DNA of 64,000 bases, taken from an uncultured Oscillospiraceae bacterium. GTDB taxonomy: Bacteria > Bacillota > Clostridia > Oscillospirales > Oscillospiraceae. The translations under genes were made by a program, and so were the position numbers. Of this stretch, positions 24,857 to 32,932 are shown piece by piece. The stretch is taken from positions 16,562 to 80,561 of the forward strand of contig CALXDP010000010.1 in the NCBI GenBank assembly GCA_944387095.1, read 5' to 3'. The number at the start of each line of letters is the position of its first letter. The first letter of the stretch is position 1. Under the pieces are notes generated by a model that did not search any database, was not told the DNA's origin, and saw only the letters and a list, made by a program, of their open reading frames with translations.

Positions 24857-25001
24857 AGGTCACCTCCCGGCGATACTCCGGCGTGGCTTCCCCCGCCGGG
24901 CATTGCAGTCATGGTACCACATTTCCCCCGGTTTTGCAATCGTGGTGCCTCTGCCCCCTTCCCCCCCAAGGCGTGTTTTTTTCATTCCTTCCCCGGGTTT
25001 C

Positions 25002-25032
25002 AGCAAAATTTTCCCATGGGCCGGTATATAAT
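25002..25032 (+). promoter_or_regulatory. Candidate promoter of the spoIIA operon
   Basis: AGCAAAATT and TATAAT, 30 bases before spoIIAA. The upstream box looks more like a sigma-H element than TTGACA, fitting the sigma-H control known in Bacillus, but the -10 box is vegetative; the assignment is tentative. Confidence 0.4.
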
Positions 25033-25061
25033 CCGCTCAAACCAACTCAGGAGGACAAGCC

Positions 25062-25367
25062 ATGCCCATCACAGTGAACAGCCAGGCCGGCAGCGCCACC
25101 ATCGCCCTGTCCGGCGAGATCGACCACCACGGCGCCCGGACCATGATGGGGCAGCTGGAGGACGCCATCGCCCAGATTTTGCCCATGCGCCTGACTCTGG
25201 ACTTGTCCGGCGTCACCTTTATGGACAGCTCTGGCATCGCCGTGCTGCTGCGGGCCCTGCGGCAGATGCAGCAGCTGGGGGGCTCCCTGCGGGTGACCGC
25301 CATTCCTGTCCAGGCCCGCCGGGTACTGGACGCGGCCGGCGTGGGCCGGCTCATCCCATTGGAATAA
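25062..25367 (+). CDS. spoIIAA: Anti-sigma F factor antagonist
   Basis: 101 residues, a single STAS domain. When dephosphorylated it binds SpoIIAB and frees sigma-F in the forespore. The phosphorylatable Ser lies in LDLSGVTFMDSSGIAVLLR (FMDSSG). Slightly short for the family. GGAGGAC precedes the ATG. First gene of spoIIAA-spoIIAB-sigF. Confidence 0.95.
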   Translation: MPITVNSQAGSATIALSGEIDHHGARTMMGQLEDAIAQILPMRLTLDLSGVTFMDSSGIAVLLRALRQMQQLGGSLRVTAIPVQARRVLDAAGVGRLIPLE

Positions 25368-25380
25368 GGAGGGCTACATA

Positions 25381-25824
25381 GTGAAAGCCATTGATCAGAC
25401 CACCATTGTCTTTTCCTCCCGCTCGGCCAACGAGGGGTTTGCCCGCTCCTGTGCCGCCTGCTTCGCCGCCCAGCTGGACCCCACTCTGGACGAGGTGGCG
25501 GACATCAAAACCGCGGTGAGCGAGGCGGTGACCAACTCCATTGTCCACGCCTACCCCGACCGCCTGGGCCGCATCACCCTGCGCCTCCGGCTGCTGGAGG
25601 GCAATGTACTGGAGGTACAGGTCAAAGACTCCGGCGTGGGCATCCCCGACGTGGAGCGGGCCCGCACCCCCCTGTTCACCACCGGCAGCGAGGAGCGCTC
25701 GGGCATGGGTTTTACCATCATGGAGAGTTTTATGGACAGCCTGAAGGTGCGCTCCGCCATTGGCAAGGGCACCACCGTCACCATGCGCAAACGCATCGCC
25801 CGGCGCACGGGCGGGGCACGGTGA
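25381..25824 (+). CDS. spoIIAB: Anti-sigma F factor / SpoIIAA kinase
   Basis: 147 residues. Holds sigma-F inactive and phosphorylates SpoIIAA. The GHKL fold shows the N-box EAVTNSIVHAY, G1 box KDSGVGIPD and G2 SGMGFTIMESF. Start is GTG at 25381 after GGAGG. Its last bases overlap the sigF start as GTGA. Confidence 0.95.
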   Translation: MKAIDQTTIVFSSRSANEGFARSCAACFAAQLDPTLDEVADIKTAVSEAVTNSIVHAYPDRLGRITLRLRLLEGNVLEVQVKDSGVGIPDVERARTPLFTTGSEERSGMGFTIMESFMDSLKVRSAIGKGTTVTMRKRIARRTGGAR

Positions 25825-26549
25825 AGGGGCTGGACACCCCCTCCCTACTGGAGGCGGCCCAGGCGGGCGACAACGACGCCTGCGAGCGGCTGCTCATCGA
25901 TAACAGCGGCCTGATCTGGTCGGTGGCCCGGCGCTACTACGGCAGGGGGGTGGACCCGGAGGATTTGTACCAGCTGGGCTGCCTGGGCTTTCTCAAGGCG
26001 GTGCGGGGATTTGACTTAAACTACGGCACCCAGTTCTCCACCTACGCCGTACCAAAGATCGCCGGGGAGATCCGCCGGTTTCTCCGAGACGACGGGATGG
26101 TGAAGGTCAGCCGGGGGATTAAAGAGCGCTCCGCCGCCCTGCGGCAGGCCCGGCAGGATTTGAGCCAGCGCCTGGGCCGGGAGCCCACCCTTTCCGAGCT
26201 GGGCGCCGCCACCGGGCTGGAGCCGGAGGATATCGCCGCGGCGGACACCGCCGCCCTCACCGTGGCCTCCCTCCAGAGCGAGACGGGCGAGGACGGCTTC
26301 ACCCTGGAGTCGGTGCTGGGCTCGGACGGCATGGAGGAGGAAGTGGTGGAGCGGCTCACCCTGCGCGCGGCCATCGACGCGCTGCCCGAGCGGGAGCGGA
26401 AGGTCATTTTGTTGCGTTTTTACAAAAATCTCACCCAGGACCGGGTGTCCCGGGTGCTGGGTGTGAGCCAGGTACAGGTGTCTCGCATCGAGCGCCGGGC
26501 CATCGGCCGGTTGAGGGAGGCGTTGTCGGAGAAACAGGAGACTGGATAG
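25821..26549 (+). CDS. sigF: RNA polymerase sigma factor F
   Basis: 242 residues. First forespore-specific sigma factor. Region 2 (VDPEDLYQLGCLGFLKAVRGFD, FSTYAVPKIAGEIRRFLRDDG) and region 4 (ERERKVILLRFYKNLTQDRVSRVLGVSQVQVSRIERRA) are complete. GTG start overlapping spoIIAB. Ends at a strong terminator. Confidence 0.96.
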   Translation: MKGLDTPSLLEAAQAGDNDACERLLIDNSGLIWSVARRYYGRGVDPEDLYQLGCLGFLKAVRGFDLNYGTQFSTYAVPKIAGEIRRFLRDDGMVKVSRGIKERSAALRQARQDLSQRLGREPTLSELGAATGLEPEDIAAADTAALTVASLQSETGEDGFTLESVLGSDGMEEEVVERLTLRAAIDALPERERKVILLRFYKNLTQDRVSRVLGVSQVQVSRIERRAIGRLREALSEKQETG

Positions 26550-26592
26550 CCGGGCGGCGGAAAGGGCGCGCTTTCCGCCGCCCGGCTTTTTC
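26549..26592 (+). terminator. spoIIA operon terminator
   Basis: GCCGGGCGGCGGAAAG and CTTTCCGCCGCCCGGC, 16 bp perfect, then TTTTT. Confidence 0.92.
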
Positions 26593-26628
26593 CGGATTTC
26601 ATTTATTTGTGTAATTTCCCTGATTTTG

Positions 26629-26657
26629 TTGACATGAAACAGGTTTTGCTGTATAAT
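26629..26657 (+). promoter_or_regulatory. Consensus promoter of the AT-rich cassette
   Basis: TTGACA, exactly 17 bases, TATAAT: a perfect vegetative promoter, 60 bases upstream of the 10-codon ORF. Confidence 0.9.
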
Positions 26658-26718
26658 ATTTTTGTAAGCTTTTAGATTTTCATATATGGTAAAACCGGTT
26701 GCAAAGGAGAGGGTTCCA

Positions 26719-26751
26719 ATGGCTTATTCTCATTCTTCCTTTATGTACTAA
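26719..26751 (+). CDS. 10-residue peptide ORF
   Basis: Encodes MAYSHSSFMY then TAA. The start is 9 bases after AAAGGAG (26703-26709), as good a ribosome site as any in the window. The peptide is neutral to hydrophobic, with Ser/Tyr/Phe and no charge except His. It could be a leader peptide controlling the secreted protein gene 40 bases downstream, or a product in its own right. It has no signal sequence or processing site. Confidence 0.5.
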   Translation: MAYSHSSFMY

Positions 26752-26790
26752 CCCAACCATTACGGCTGCGACTAGTAAGGAGGGCGCCAT

Positions 26791-28086
26791 ATGAAATCAT
26801 CACGAAAAGGCTTTCGAATTTTTGTTCTGGCAATAACCCTTTTCCTATGTATTGGGCTAAACTTCGCATCCGCAACCTCTGGTACATTGACATTTCCTTA
26901 CTCTACATCTCTATCTGCAAGCGCCGCATCTTCTTCGCTGTTTCAAGTAAGACTTTTGGGTATCGTAGATCCGGATGGAGGTGACCGTACCTCTTGGCAA
27001 TCATCAGCTTCTAGCTATTTACGTAATATAAATAATTCCTCAATTTCTCGCTATACTGCTTTCACTGCAAGTCAGTTCTTAACTTATCTAAAATCCTCCG
27101 ATTTTTTTGTTGTGCATACACACGGCAATCAAACTGAACTAAAAGCTGTTGCTTCAAACGGAAATATATCTACCGTACGGCTTTCTGACATCACTTCATT
27201 GAGTAACAGTTCACTTGACGATTTGGATGTGGCTTTTATCGCCGCTTGCTTATGCGGCAAAGGTGGTAGTTCCGCAAGCAACATAATAAACGCTATTTTT
27301 CAGAAAGGTGCTAGATGTGTAATTGGTTATAAAGACAGTGTCTATACCAACGCTAATTACATTATGATAAAGTCATTCTGTCAAGCGATCGGCTCTGGGT
27401 ATACGATAAGTGCAGCCCTTGCTTTTGGTGATACAATGGTATTATCACAATATGGTTCAAGTGGGAAAACTAATGACCGCCTTGTGCGTGGTGATACAAG
27501 CACAAGTTTCGTTGACCGCTCTGTTATTCTCGGTCTAACGAGCGACACGGTTTCCGATGTGATTTATCTGACCGATTCCGCTGGTGACACTGTTGGCTTC
27601 TTTGATCCTTCAAAACTATCAGCTACCTCTGATGCCCCCAAAGTCAATGTTGCTTCAGAATTCCCAGGGAATCATGCTCAATCGTCTATCATTTATCCAT
27701 TTAATCAAGATAAATATGCTTTAGTTGAAAATTATTATACTGCTGATACTGGGCTGTGGACAAAAATTTATAATTATAGCATCAATGGCATAAAAACCAG
27801 TGATTCCGTTATCTTTGTTCAGAATAGTAGCGGTGATATTGTATCCTATATGCATAACAATGCAGGAGCATTTGATGACATTTCTATTGACAATATTGCT
27901 GTCGATGCAGCAATTTCCCAACTTGAACAACAACTATCCAGTGCCGAAATGAGTGGTTACTCCATTGCAGATATTCGGCTTGTCATTCAGAATGAGGCCC
28001 CTGCATTTCGTTTTTCTATTCAAACTAGTTCCACGGCTGAAATTCAAGATTACTACGTTCCCCTGACAGGAGGTTCTACGCTATGA
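26791..28086 (+). CDS. Secreted protein with caspase/CHAT-like His-Cys domain
   Basis: 431 residues. A signal peptide (basic KSSRKGFR, hydrophobic core, cut near ASA, residue about 28) sends it out of the cell. Residues about 50-215 look like a caspase-fold (C25/CHAT) peptidase: VVHTHGNQ offers a catalytic His at 111 before Gly, and VAFIAACLCG a Cys at 153 (or 155), followed by the family's NIINAIFQKGARCVIGY and a helix GYTISAALAFGDTM. The remaining 200 residues are unassigned and Ser/Asn-rich. Composition is distinctly AT-rich compared with the flanking spoIIA genes, indicating transfer. Good AAGGAGG site. The lipoprotein gene overlaps its stop. The fold assignment rests on motif reading only. 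Confidence 0.65.
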   Translation: MKSSRKGFRIFVLAITLFLCIGLNFASATSGTLTFPYSTSLSASAASSSLFQVRLLGIVDPDGGDRTSWQSSASSYLRNINNSSISRYTAFTASQFLTYLKSSDFFVVHTHGNQTELKAVASNGNISTVRLSDITSLSNSSLDDLDVAFIAACLCGKGGSSASNIINAIFQKGARCVIGYKDSVYTNANYIMIKSFCQAIGSGYTISAALAFGDTMVLSQYGSSGKTNDRLVRGDTSTSFVDRSVILGLTSDTVSDVIYLTDSAGDTVGFFDPSKLSATSDAPKVNVASEFPGNHAQSSIIYPFNQDKYALVENYYTADTGLWTKIYNYSINGIKTSDSVIFVQNSSGDIVSYMHNNAGAFDDISIDNIAVDAAISQLEQQLSSAEMSGYSIADIRLVIQNEAPAFRFSIQTSSTAEIQDYYVPLTGGSTL

Positions 28087-28544
28087 AACGGACCCGATTT
28101 CTGGCTATTTTGACCGGCTTCGTCCTGCTGGCGGGATGCACCTCCCCCGCCCCTACCGGTTCTGGGCCTCCCGCCCTTGCAGACAATCCGCTTTTTGAGA
28201 ACGCTGAAGAAGACGTCCGCACCTTCTCTGTAACCCGGCTGGCTGGCAGCCTCATCCCAGATGAATATCTAGAAGGGGAAGTGGAGCTCTACGCCACCCA
28301 GGACGCCGCCCTGGTCCGGGAGCTGATGGCCATGTTCAACGGCTGGAACCCGGAGGACCACGATGATTTCGGCGGGGTTGACGGGCCTCCCAGCCACGCC
28401 GTCCATTTTGGAAATGAAGTGACGATCCTATATTTCTACCATGCGGGGGAGCCTTACCCCTGCATCATAGACGGCACATACTACTGTCTTCCCCAGGCGT
28501 TTGGGCGGTATTTAGACAATCTTTTGGCCGAGTATGAGCTATGA
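28083..28544 (+). CDS. Small lipoprotein coupled to the secreted protease-like gene
   Basis: 153 residues. Lipoprotein signal LLAGC with lipid-attached Cys19, then a Pro/Gly linker and a compact domain of unknown family (EVELYATQDAALVRELMAMFNGWNPEDHDDF and YFYHAGEPYPCIIDGTYYCLP, with two Cys that could pair). The ATG overlaps the preceding stop (ATGA), so the two proteins are probably made in ratio. Its base composition is closer to the host than the preceding gene. An inhibitor or membrane tether for the protease-like protein is an inference. Confidence 0.7.
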   Translation: MKRTRFLAILTGFVLLAGCTSPAPTGSGPPALADNPLFENAEEDVRTFSVTRLAGSLIPDEYLEGEVELYATQDAALVRELMAMFNGWNPEDHDDFGGVDGPPSHAVHFGNEVTILYFYHAGEPYPCIIDGTYYCLPQAFGRYLDNLLAEYEL

Positions 28545-28588
28545 CCTATAACCTATGACCATGGAAAAACTGCCTGAACAGGAATCTC

Positions 28589-28658
28589 TTTCAAATTCCT
28601 CCATTCCGTACTATGATGTTGATACCGGGCGGAGAGGGGCGACCTTCCGGCCCTCTCC
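28589..28658 (+). promoter_or_regulatory. Orphan promoter-plus-hairpin, copy 1
   Basis: TTTCAA, 17 bases, TATGAT, then a GGAGAGGG...CCCTCTCC hairpin. The arrangement and wording (CCGTACTATGAT...GGCGGAGAGGG...CTTTCCGGCC) are repeated at 30879-30949 ahead of the glycosyltransferase gene, but here no gene follows. Confidence 0.5.
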
Positions 28659-28732
28659 CCCGCCCAGTTCCCGGCCTCAGAGGAAGAGGAAAAGAGCCCG
28701 TTGCAACAAAAATTGCAAAAAACAGGCCAAAG

Positions 28733-28780
28733 AAAAAGCTGCTGAGAAACCGTCGTTTTGGCGGTTCTTAGCAGCTTTTT
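28733..28780. terminator. Bidirectional terminator
   Basis: AAGCTGCTGAGAAACCG and CGGTTCTTAGCAGCTT arms with A and T tracts on both sides, serving the lipoprotein unit and the kinase gene. Confidence 0.85.
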
Positions 28781-28785
28781 ATGCG

Positions 28786-30051
28786 TCAATTTTTTGCTTG
28801 AGTCAGAAAACTGCATTTTGCAACAGGTTCTTCTGTCTCCTCCGGCGCAACCGTCTGGGGCGGCGGCTGCTCCTCCTGCTCCTGCCGGCCGGTCTCCTCC
28901 TCCAGAGGCAGGAACACCGCAAAGGTAGTTTCCCGGTCTGCGCTCAGAGCCTGGATGGCGCCTCCGTGGAGTCGAATGATCTCCTGGGCAATGGCCAGCC
29001 CCAGCCCCGCCCCGCCGGTGCCGGTCCCCCTGGCCTCATCCCCCCGGTAGAACTTTTCAAAGATAGCCTCCAGCTTTTCCCGGGGGATGGTGGGCCCCTG
29101 GTTGCGGATGGTAACCACCGCCTTGTCCCCCTGCCGCTCAGCGGAAATCACGATCTGTGTGTCCGGATCGCTGTAAGACGCGGCGTTCTTCAACAGGTTG
29201 TTGAACACCCGGGCCAGCTTGTCTCCATCGCCCCACACCGCCAGCTCATCCCGAAGGTTCAGCACGGCGGTGTTCCCCCGCTGGGACAGCAGGGGATAGA
29301 ACTCATCGGCCATCTGCACCAGTAGATAGCTCAGGTCCACCCGCCCCTTGCTGAGCTGGATCTGCTGCAGGTTGTAGCGGGTGATCTCAAAGAATTCGTC
29401 CACCAGATGCTCCAGCCGTTCTGCCTTATTCAGGGCGATGCCGGTGTACTTCTCTCTCTGGACCGCCGGCATATCCGCCGCCTCGCCCAACAGGCTGAGG
29501 TAACCGATCACCGAGGTCAGTGGCGTCTTCAGGTCGTGGGCCAGGTAGGTGATCAGATCGCTCTTCCTGCGCTCCTCCTCCCGCAGCCGCTTCTCCTGGA
29601 GCACCGCCTTGGTCTTCAGTTCGGCCACCTGGACCCCGATCTCCCCGTACTCCTCCCGAAAGATGTCTGAGGCCTCCCGGTCGGAGGCAAGGTACTCCCG
29701 GATCTTCTCCCCCAGCTCCTGGACGGTTTCCCGCAGCTGCCTTCGTCGGGCCCGCCGGGCGGCCAGAAAGCAGAAGATCACCCAGCTCACGCACACAGCG
29801 GCCAGAGCCGCCAGCAGCAGGTATTTGATCTGCGTCCAGTCCGGCCGAACTATCACATATTCCCTGCCGCCCGGGCCCGAATAGTCCAGCGTGAGCATGA
29901 AGTTATCGTAGAACCAGTTGGACACCGCGCCCGACAGGTCCATGCCGTCCACAACAGCGAACAGGATTGCGCACATCAGCACCACAACGATCACCACCAT
30001 GCGCAGATCATATGCCCGTTTTCTCTCTTTATCCTTCAATTTTATATCCAC
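28786..30051 (-). CDS. VanS-like sensor histidine kinase
   Basis: 421 residues. Two N-terminal transmembrane helices (MVVIVVVLMCAILFAV and LLLAALAAVCVSWVIFCFL) enclose a short outer loop, then a long helical linker, the H-box LAHDLKTPLTSVIGYL, N-box NNLLKNAASYS and G boxes GTGGAGLGLAIAQEIIRLHGG. Layout and sequence fit the VanS/envelope-stress group. The start is taken as GTG at 30051 near GGGGG, overlapping the response-regulator gene by 23 bases. The acidic Gln/Glu-rich C-terminal tail is atypical. Its partner regulator is frameshifted here. Confidence 0.85.
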   Translation of the reverse strand: MDIKLKDKERKRAYDLRMVVIVVVLMCAILFAVVDGMDLSGAVSNWFYDNFMLTLDYSGPGGREYVIVRPDWTQIKYLLLAALAAVCVSWVIFCFLAARRARRRQLRETVQELGEKIREYLASDREASDIFREEYGEIGVQVAELKTKAVLQEKRLREEERRKSDLITYLAHDLKTPLTSVIGYLSLLGEAADMPAVQREKYTGIALNKAERLEHLVDEFFEITRYNLQQIQLSKGRVDLSYLLVQMADEFYPLLSQRGNTAVLNLRDELAVWGDGDKLARVFNNLLKNAASYSDPDTQIVISAERQGDKAVVTIRNQGPTIPREKLEAIFEKFYRGDEARGTGTGGAGLGLAIAQEIIRLHGGAIQALSADRETTFAVFLPLEEETGRQEQEEQPPPQTVAPEETEEPVAKCSFLTQAKN

Positions 30052-30729
30052 ACCCCCATACGGTTTTGATGTATTTGGGCTGTTCAAAGCTGTCCCCCAT
30101 CTTCTCCCGGAGATGGCGCACATGCACTGTGATGGTGCTGCTGTTCTTGGCATAGTACACGTCCCCCCAGATGGCCCGGAACAGCGCCTCGGCGTTCACC
30201 ACCTCCCCCTTGTGCTCCAGCAGGATGCGCAGGATGGTAAACTCCGTAGGGGTCAGGTTCAGCTCCCGGTCCCCCAGCAGGCACTGGTGCGCCCGCGGGT
30301 CCAGCTCCAGCTCCCCGCAGGCCAGCAGCCCGTCGGGCTGCTGTGTCTGGGCGGGATTGTAGCGTTTGTACCGCCGCAGCTGGGCTTTACCCGTGCCACC
30401 AGCTCCAGGGGGCGGAAGGGTTTGGTGACGTAGTCGTCCGCCCCTAAGGTGAGCCCTGTGATCTTGTCCATCTCCCCGTCCTTGGCGGTGAGCATGATCA
30501 CGGGGTAGTTTCCCCCCAGCTCCCGCAGGCTGCGGCACAGGGCAAAGCCGTCCATACCGGGCAGCATCAGATCCAGGATAGCCAGGTCCAAAGGCGTGCT
30601 CTGGATGCAGTCCCAGGCCTCCTGCGCCGTATAGAACTTGCACACCTCAAAGCCCTCGTTTTTCAGGTACACCTCCACCAGGTCGGAGATCTCCCTCTCG
30701 TCGTCCACAATCAGAATCCTGTCCGCCAT
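30029..30729 (-). pseudogene. OmpR/VanR-family response regulator, frameshifted
   Basis: Receiver domain intact: ILIVDDEREISD with acceptor Asp in LAILDLMLPGMDG and the conserved Lys in VTKPFRP. The reading frame then leaves the family sequence at LVARVK, and the winged-helix domain (AQLRRYKRY through TILRILLEHKGEVV, RHLREKMGD, KTVWGCGYKIEG) continues in another frame. Adding one G at about 30384 restores a 233-residue protein. Either a recent 1-base loss that inactivates the system or a sequencing error; the kinase downstream is intact. Confidence 0.85.
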
Positions 30730-30878
30730 CCACGCCCTCCTTTCTCCGGGGTCTTCCCCGGGACAACCGGTTGTACCTATACTATATCAGAATACCGCTC
30801 CCATGTCCTTGCTTTTTTCCTGTTTTCCCCTTAAGATTCTCCTAAGAGCCCCCCTCCCCCGTCCCGGAAAGAATCCTC

Positions 30879-30949
30879 TTGCAAATCCTGCCTCTTCGTA
30901 CTATGATAATGGTACTGGCGGAGAGGGCCGTCTTTCCGGCCCGCTCCGC
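30879..30949 (+). promoter_or_regulatory. Promoter and leader hairpin of the glycosyltransferase pair
   Basis: TTGCAA, 17 bases, TATGAT, then GCGGAG-GGGCC and GGCCC-CTCCGC arms (30918-30949). Same design as 28589-28658. Confidence 0.65.
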
Positions 30950-30979
30950 ACTTCTTTGCGCTGTGACGGAGAGAACGAC

Positions 30980-31948
30980 ATGGACAATGTGCTTTATATC
31001 GTCGTGCCCTGCTACAATGAGGAGGAGGTTTTGCCCGAGACCTCCAAACGCTTGAAGGAAAAGCTGGAGCGGCTCATGGCCTCCGGCAAAATCAGCCCCA
31101 AAAGCCGGGTGCTGTTTGTCAACGACGGCTCCAAGGACCGCACCTGGGAGCTGATCTGTCAGCTGCACCGGCAGTCCCACCTGCTTTGCGGGGTGGATCT
31201 GAGCCGGAACCGGGGCCATCAGAACGCGCTGCTGGCGGGACTGATGACCGCCAGGGAGAGGGCGGACATGGTCATCTCTATGGACGCCGACCTCCAGGAC
31301 GACGTGGAGGCCGTAGACAAGATGGTGGACAAGTTCCTGGAGGGGGTGGACATCGTCTACGGGGTGCGCTCCTCCCGGAAACGGGACAGCTTCTTCAAGC
31401 GTACCACTGCCGAGGGTTTTTACCGCCTGATGAACGCCATGGGGGCGGATACGGTGTTCAATCACGCCGACTACCGGCTGATGTCCCGCCGGGCGCTGGA
31501 CGGTCTGGCCCAGTTCCAGGAGGTCAATCTGTTCCTGCGGGGCATCGTACCCCTGATTGGCTACCGCACCGACGTGGTGGAGTACGAGCGGGGAGATCGG
31601 TTTGCCGGGGAGAGCAAGTACCCTTTGAAAAAAATGCTGGCCTTCGCCCTGGAGGGTATCACCTCCTTGTCAGTCAAGCCCCTGCGGATGATCACCGCCC
31701 TGGGCTTTCTGGTCTTTCTGATCTCCCTGGTGATGATCGCCTACAACATTGTCCGCTGGATCGGCGGCAACACCATCACCGGCTGGGCCAGCCTGGCCTG
31801 CTCCATCTGGCTCATCGGAGGGCTGATCCTGCTGGCCCTGGGGGTAATCGGCGAATATATGGGCAAGCTGTACCTGGAGAGCAAGCACCGGCCCAGGTTT
31901 CTCATCCGGCAGGTGCTGGAGGATGACGGGGATGAAAAAGCTGTTTGA
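30980..31948 (+). CDS. GtrB/DPM1-like glycosyltransferase
   Basis: 322 residues. GT2-family enzyme that moves a sugar onto a polyprenyl phosphate carrier. VVPCYNEEEVLPET starts the catalytic domain; DGSKDRTWEL and the DxD-like MDADLQDD bind the sugar nucleotide; LSRNRGHQNALLAGL is conserved. Two C-terminal membrane helices (ALGFLVFLISLVMIAYNIV, SIWLIGGLILLALGVIGEYMGKLYLE). ATG at 30980 follows GGAG by 9 bases. The GtrA gene overlaps its end. Confidence 0.93.
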   Translation: MDNVLYIVVPCYNEEEVLPETSKRLKEKLERLMASGKISPKSRVLFVNDGSKDRTWELICQLHRQSHLLCGVDLSRNRGHQNALLAGLMTARERADMVISMDADLQDDVEAVDKMVDKFLEGVDIVYGVRSSRKRDSFFKRTTAEGFYRLMNAMGADTVFNHADYRLMSRRALDGLAQFQEVNLFLRGIVPLIGYRTDVVEYERGDRFAGESKYPLKKMLAFALEGITSLSVKPLRMITALGFLVFLISLVMIAYNIVRWIGGNTITGWASLACSIWLIGGLILLALGVIGEYMGKLYLESKHRPRFLIRQVLEDDGDEKAV

Positions 31949-32345
31949 CGCCACAGTGTGGAAGTTTTTGCTGGTGGGGGCGGCCAACACCCTGGTGGGC
32001 TCCGGGGTCATGTTTTTGCTGTACAACCTGGCCCATGTGAACTATTGGGTGGCGGTATGCGCCAACTATGTGGCGGGGGGCATTCTGAGCTTTTTCCTCA
32101 ATAAGTATTTCACCTTCCGGAATCAGGAGCGCTCCGCCGCCCAGGTGCTGCGCTTTATCCTGACGGTGGCCGTGTGCGCCGCTATCGCCTATGGCCTGGC
32201 CCGGCCCGCGGTGCGCTGGGCCCTGGCGGGGTATGGCTCCACCATCCAGGAAAACGTGGCCATGCTGGCGGGTATGGTGCTGTACACCGGTCTGAACTAC
32301 TTTGGCCAGCGGTTCTTCGCCTTCCGGGAGAGCGGCGAATCTTAA
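31932..32345 (+). CDS. GtrA-family membrane protein
   Basis: 137 residues. Four-helix membrane protein thought to flip polyprenyl-linked sugars. KFLLVGAANTLVGSGVMFLLY and NYVAGGILSFFLNKYFTFR are the family signatures. The ATG at 31932 lies 9 bases from GGAGG inside the glycosyltransferase gene; the ATG at 31923 directly abuts that site. Functions with the preceding enzyme in glycosylation of a surface polymer. Confidence 0.92.
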   Translation: MKKLFDATVWKFLLVGAANTLVGSGVMFLLYNLAHVNYWVAVCANYVAGGILSFFLNKYFTFRNQERSAAQVLRFILTVAVCAAIAYGLARPAVRWALAGYGSTIQENVAMLAGMVLYTGLNYFGQRFFAFRESGES

Positions 32346-32373
32346 CGGTTTGTGAATTCTCCCCGCCTACCCC

Positions 32374-32402
32374 TTGCAATTTCCCCTTTGCCAGCATAAA
32401 AT
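32374..32402 (+). promoter_or_regulatory. Promoter of the gene at 32461
   Basis: TTGCAA, 17-base spacer, TAAAAT. Confidence 0.75.
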
Positions 32403-32460
32403 GTGTGCAAGGATCCACGTAAAACACTCCCCCACAAGACATGATAAGGAGGCTGTCAAT

Positions 32461-32856
32461 ATGAGCATTGATTTTGACCGTTTGAAGGAGCGGGCCGGCG
32501 AGTTGGCCCAGGCCGGGGTGGCCAAGGCCAAGGAGATCACTGACGCCGGTATGGCCAAAGCCAAGCAGCTGACCGAGATCGGCAAGCTGAAGGTGCAGAA
32601 TTCCAGCGAGCGGGATTCCATCCGCCGGGCCTATCTGGAGCTGGGCAAGCTGTACTACGCCGAGCGGGGCTCCGCCCCTGAGCCTGGCTATGCCGACCTG
32701 TGCCAGAAGGTGACCAGCGCCATGGCCAAGATCGAGTACAACAACGAGCGCATTGCCGACATCAAGGCCGCCGGCCACCTCACTGACCAGGAGGTGGAGG
32801 ACGCCTCCTACGAGGAAACGGAGGACGGCCAGGCCGAGAATGACGGCCAAGAGTAA
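32461..32856 (+). CDS. Hypothetical helical protein
   Basis: 131 residues; no family recognised. The first 45 residues hold imperfect heptad-like repeats (ERAGELAQAGVAKAKEIT, DAGMAKAKQLTEIGKLKVQ) suggesting amphipathic helices; the middle RDSIRRAYLELGKLYYAERG resembles segments of small Clostridial proteins that in relatives end in a zinc ribbon, absent here. The C terminus is very acidic. Own promoter, AAGGAGG site and terminator, so an independent small gene. Confidence 0.7.
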   Translation: MSIDFDRLKERAGELAQAGVAKAKEITDAGMAKAKQLTEIGKLKVQNSSERDSIRRAYLELGKLYYAERGSAPEPGYADLCQKVTSAMAKIEYNNERIADIKAAGHLTDQEVEDASYEETEDGQAENDGQE

Positions 32857-32870
32857 GCAGAAAAACGAGA

Positions 32871-32912
32871 AAGGCCCCCGCGCTCTCCCATCTGGGAGAG
32901 CGCGGGCCTTTT
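32871..32912 (+). terminator. Terminator
   Basis: CGCGCTCTCCCA and TGGGAGAGCGCG within GGCCC/GGGCC arms, then TTTT. Confidence 0.88.
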
Positions 32913-32932
32913 GTCCCTGAGTCAGACTGTTT

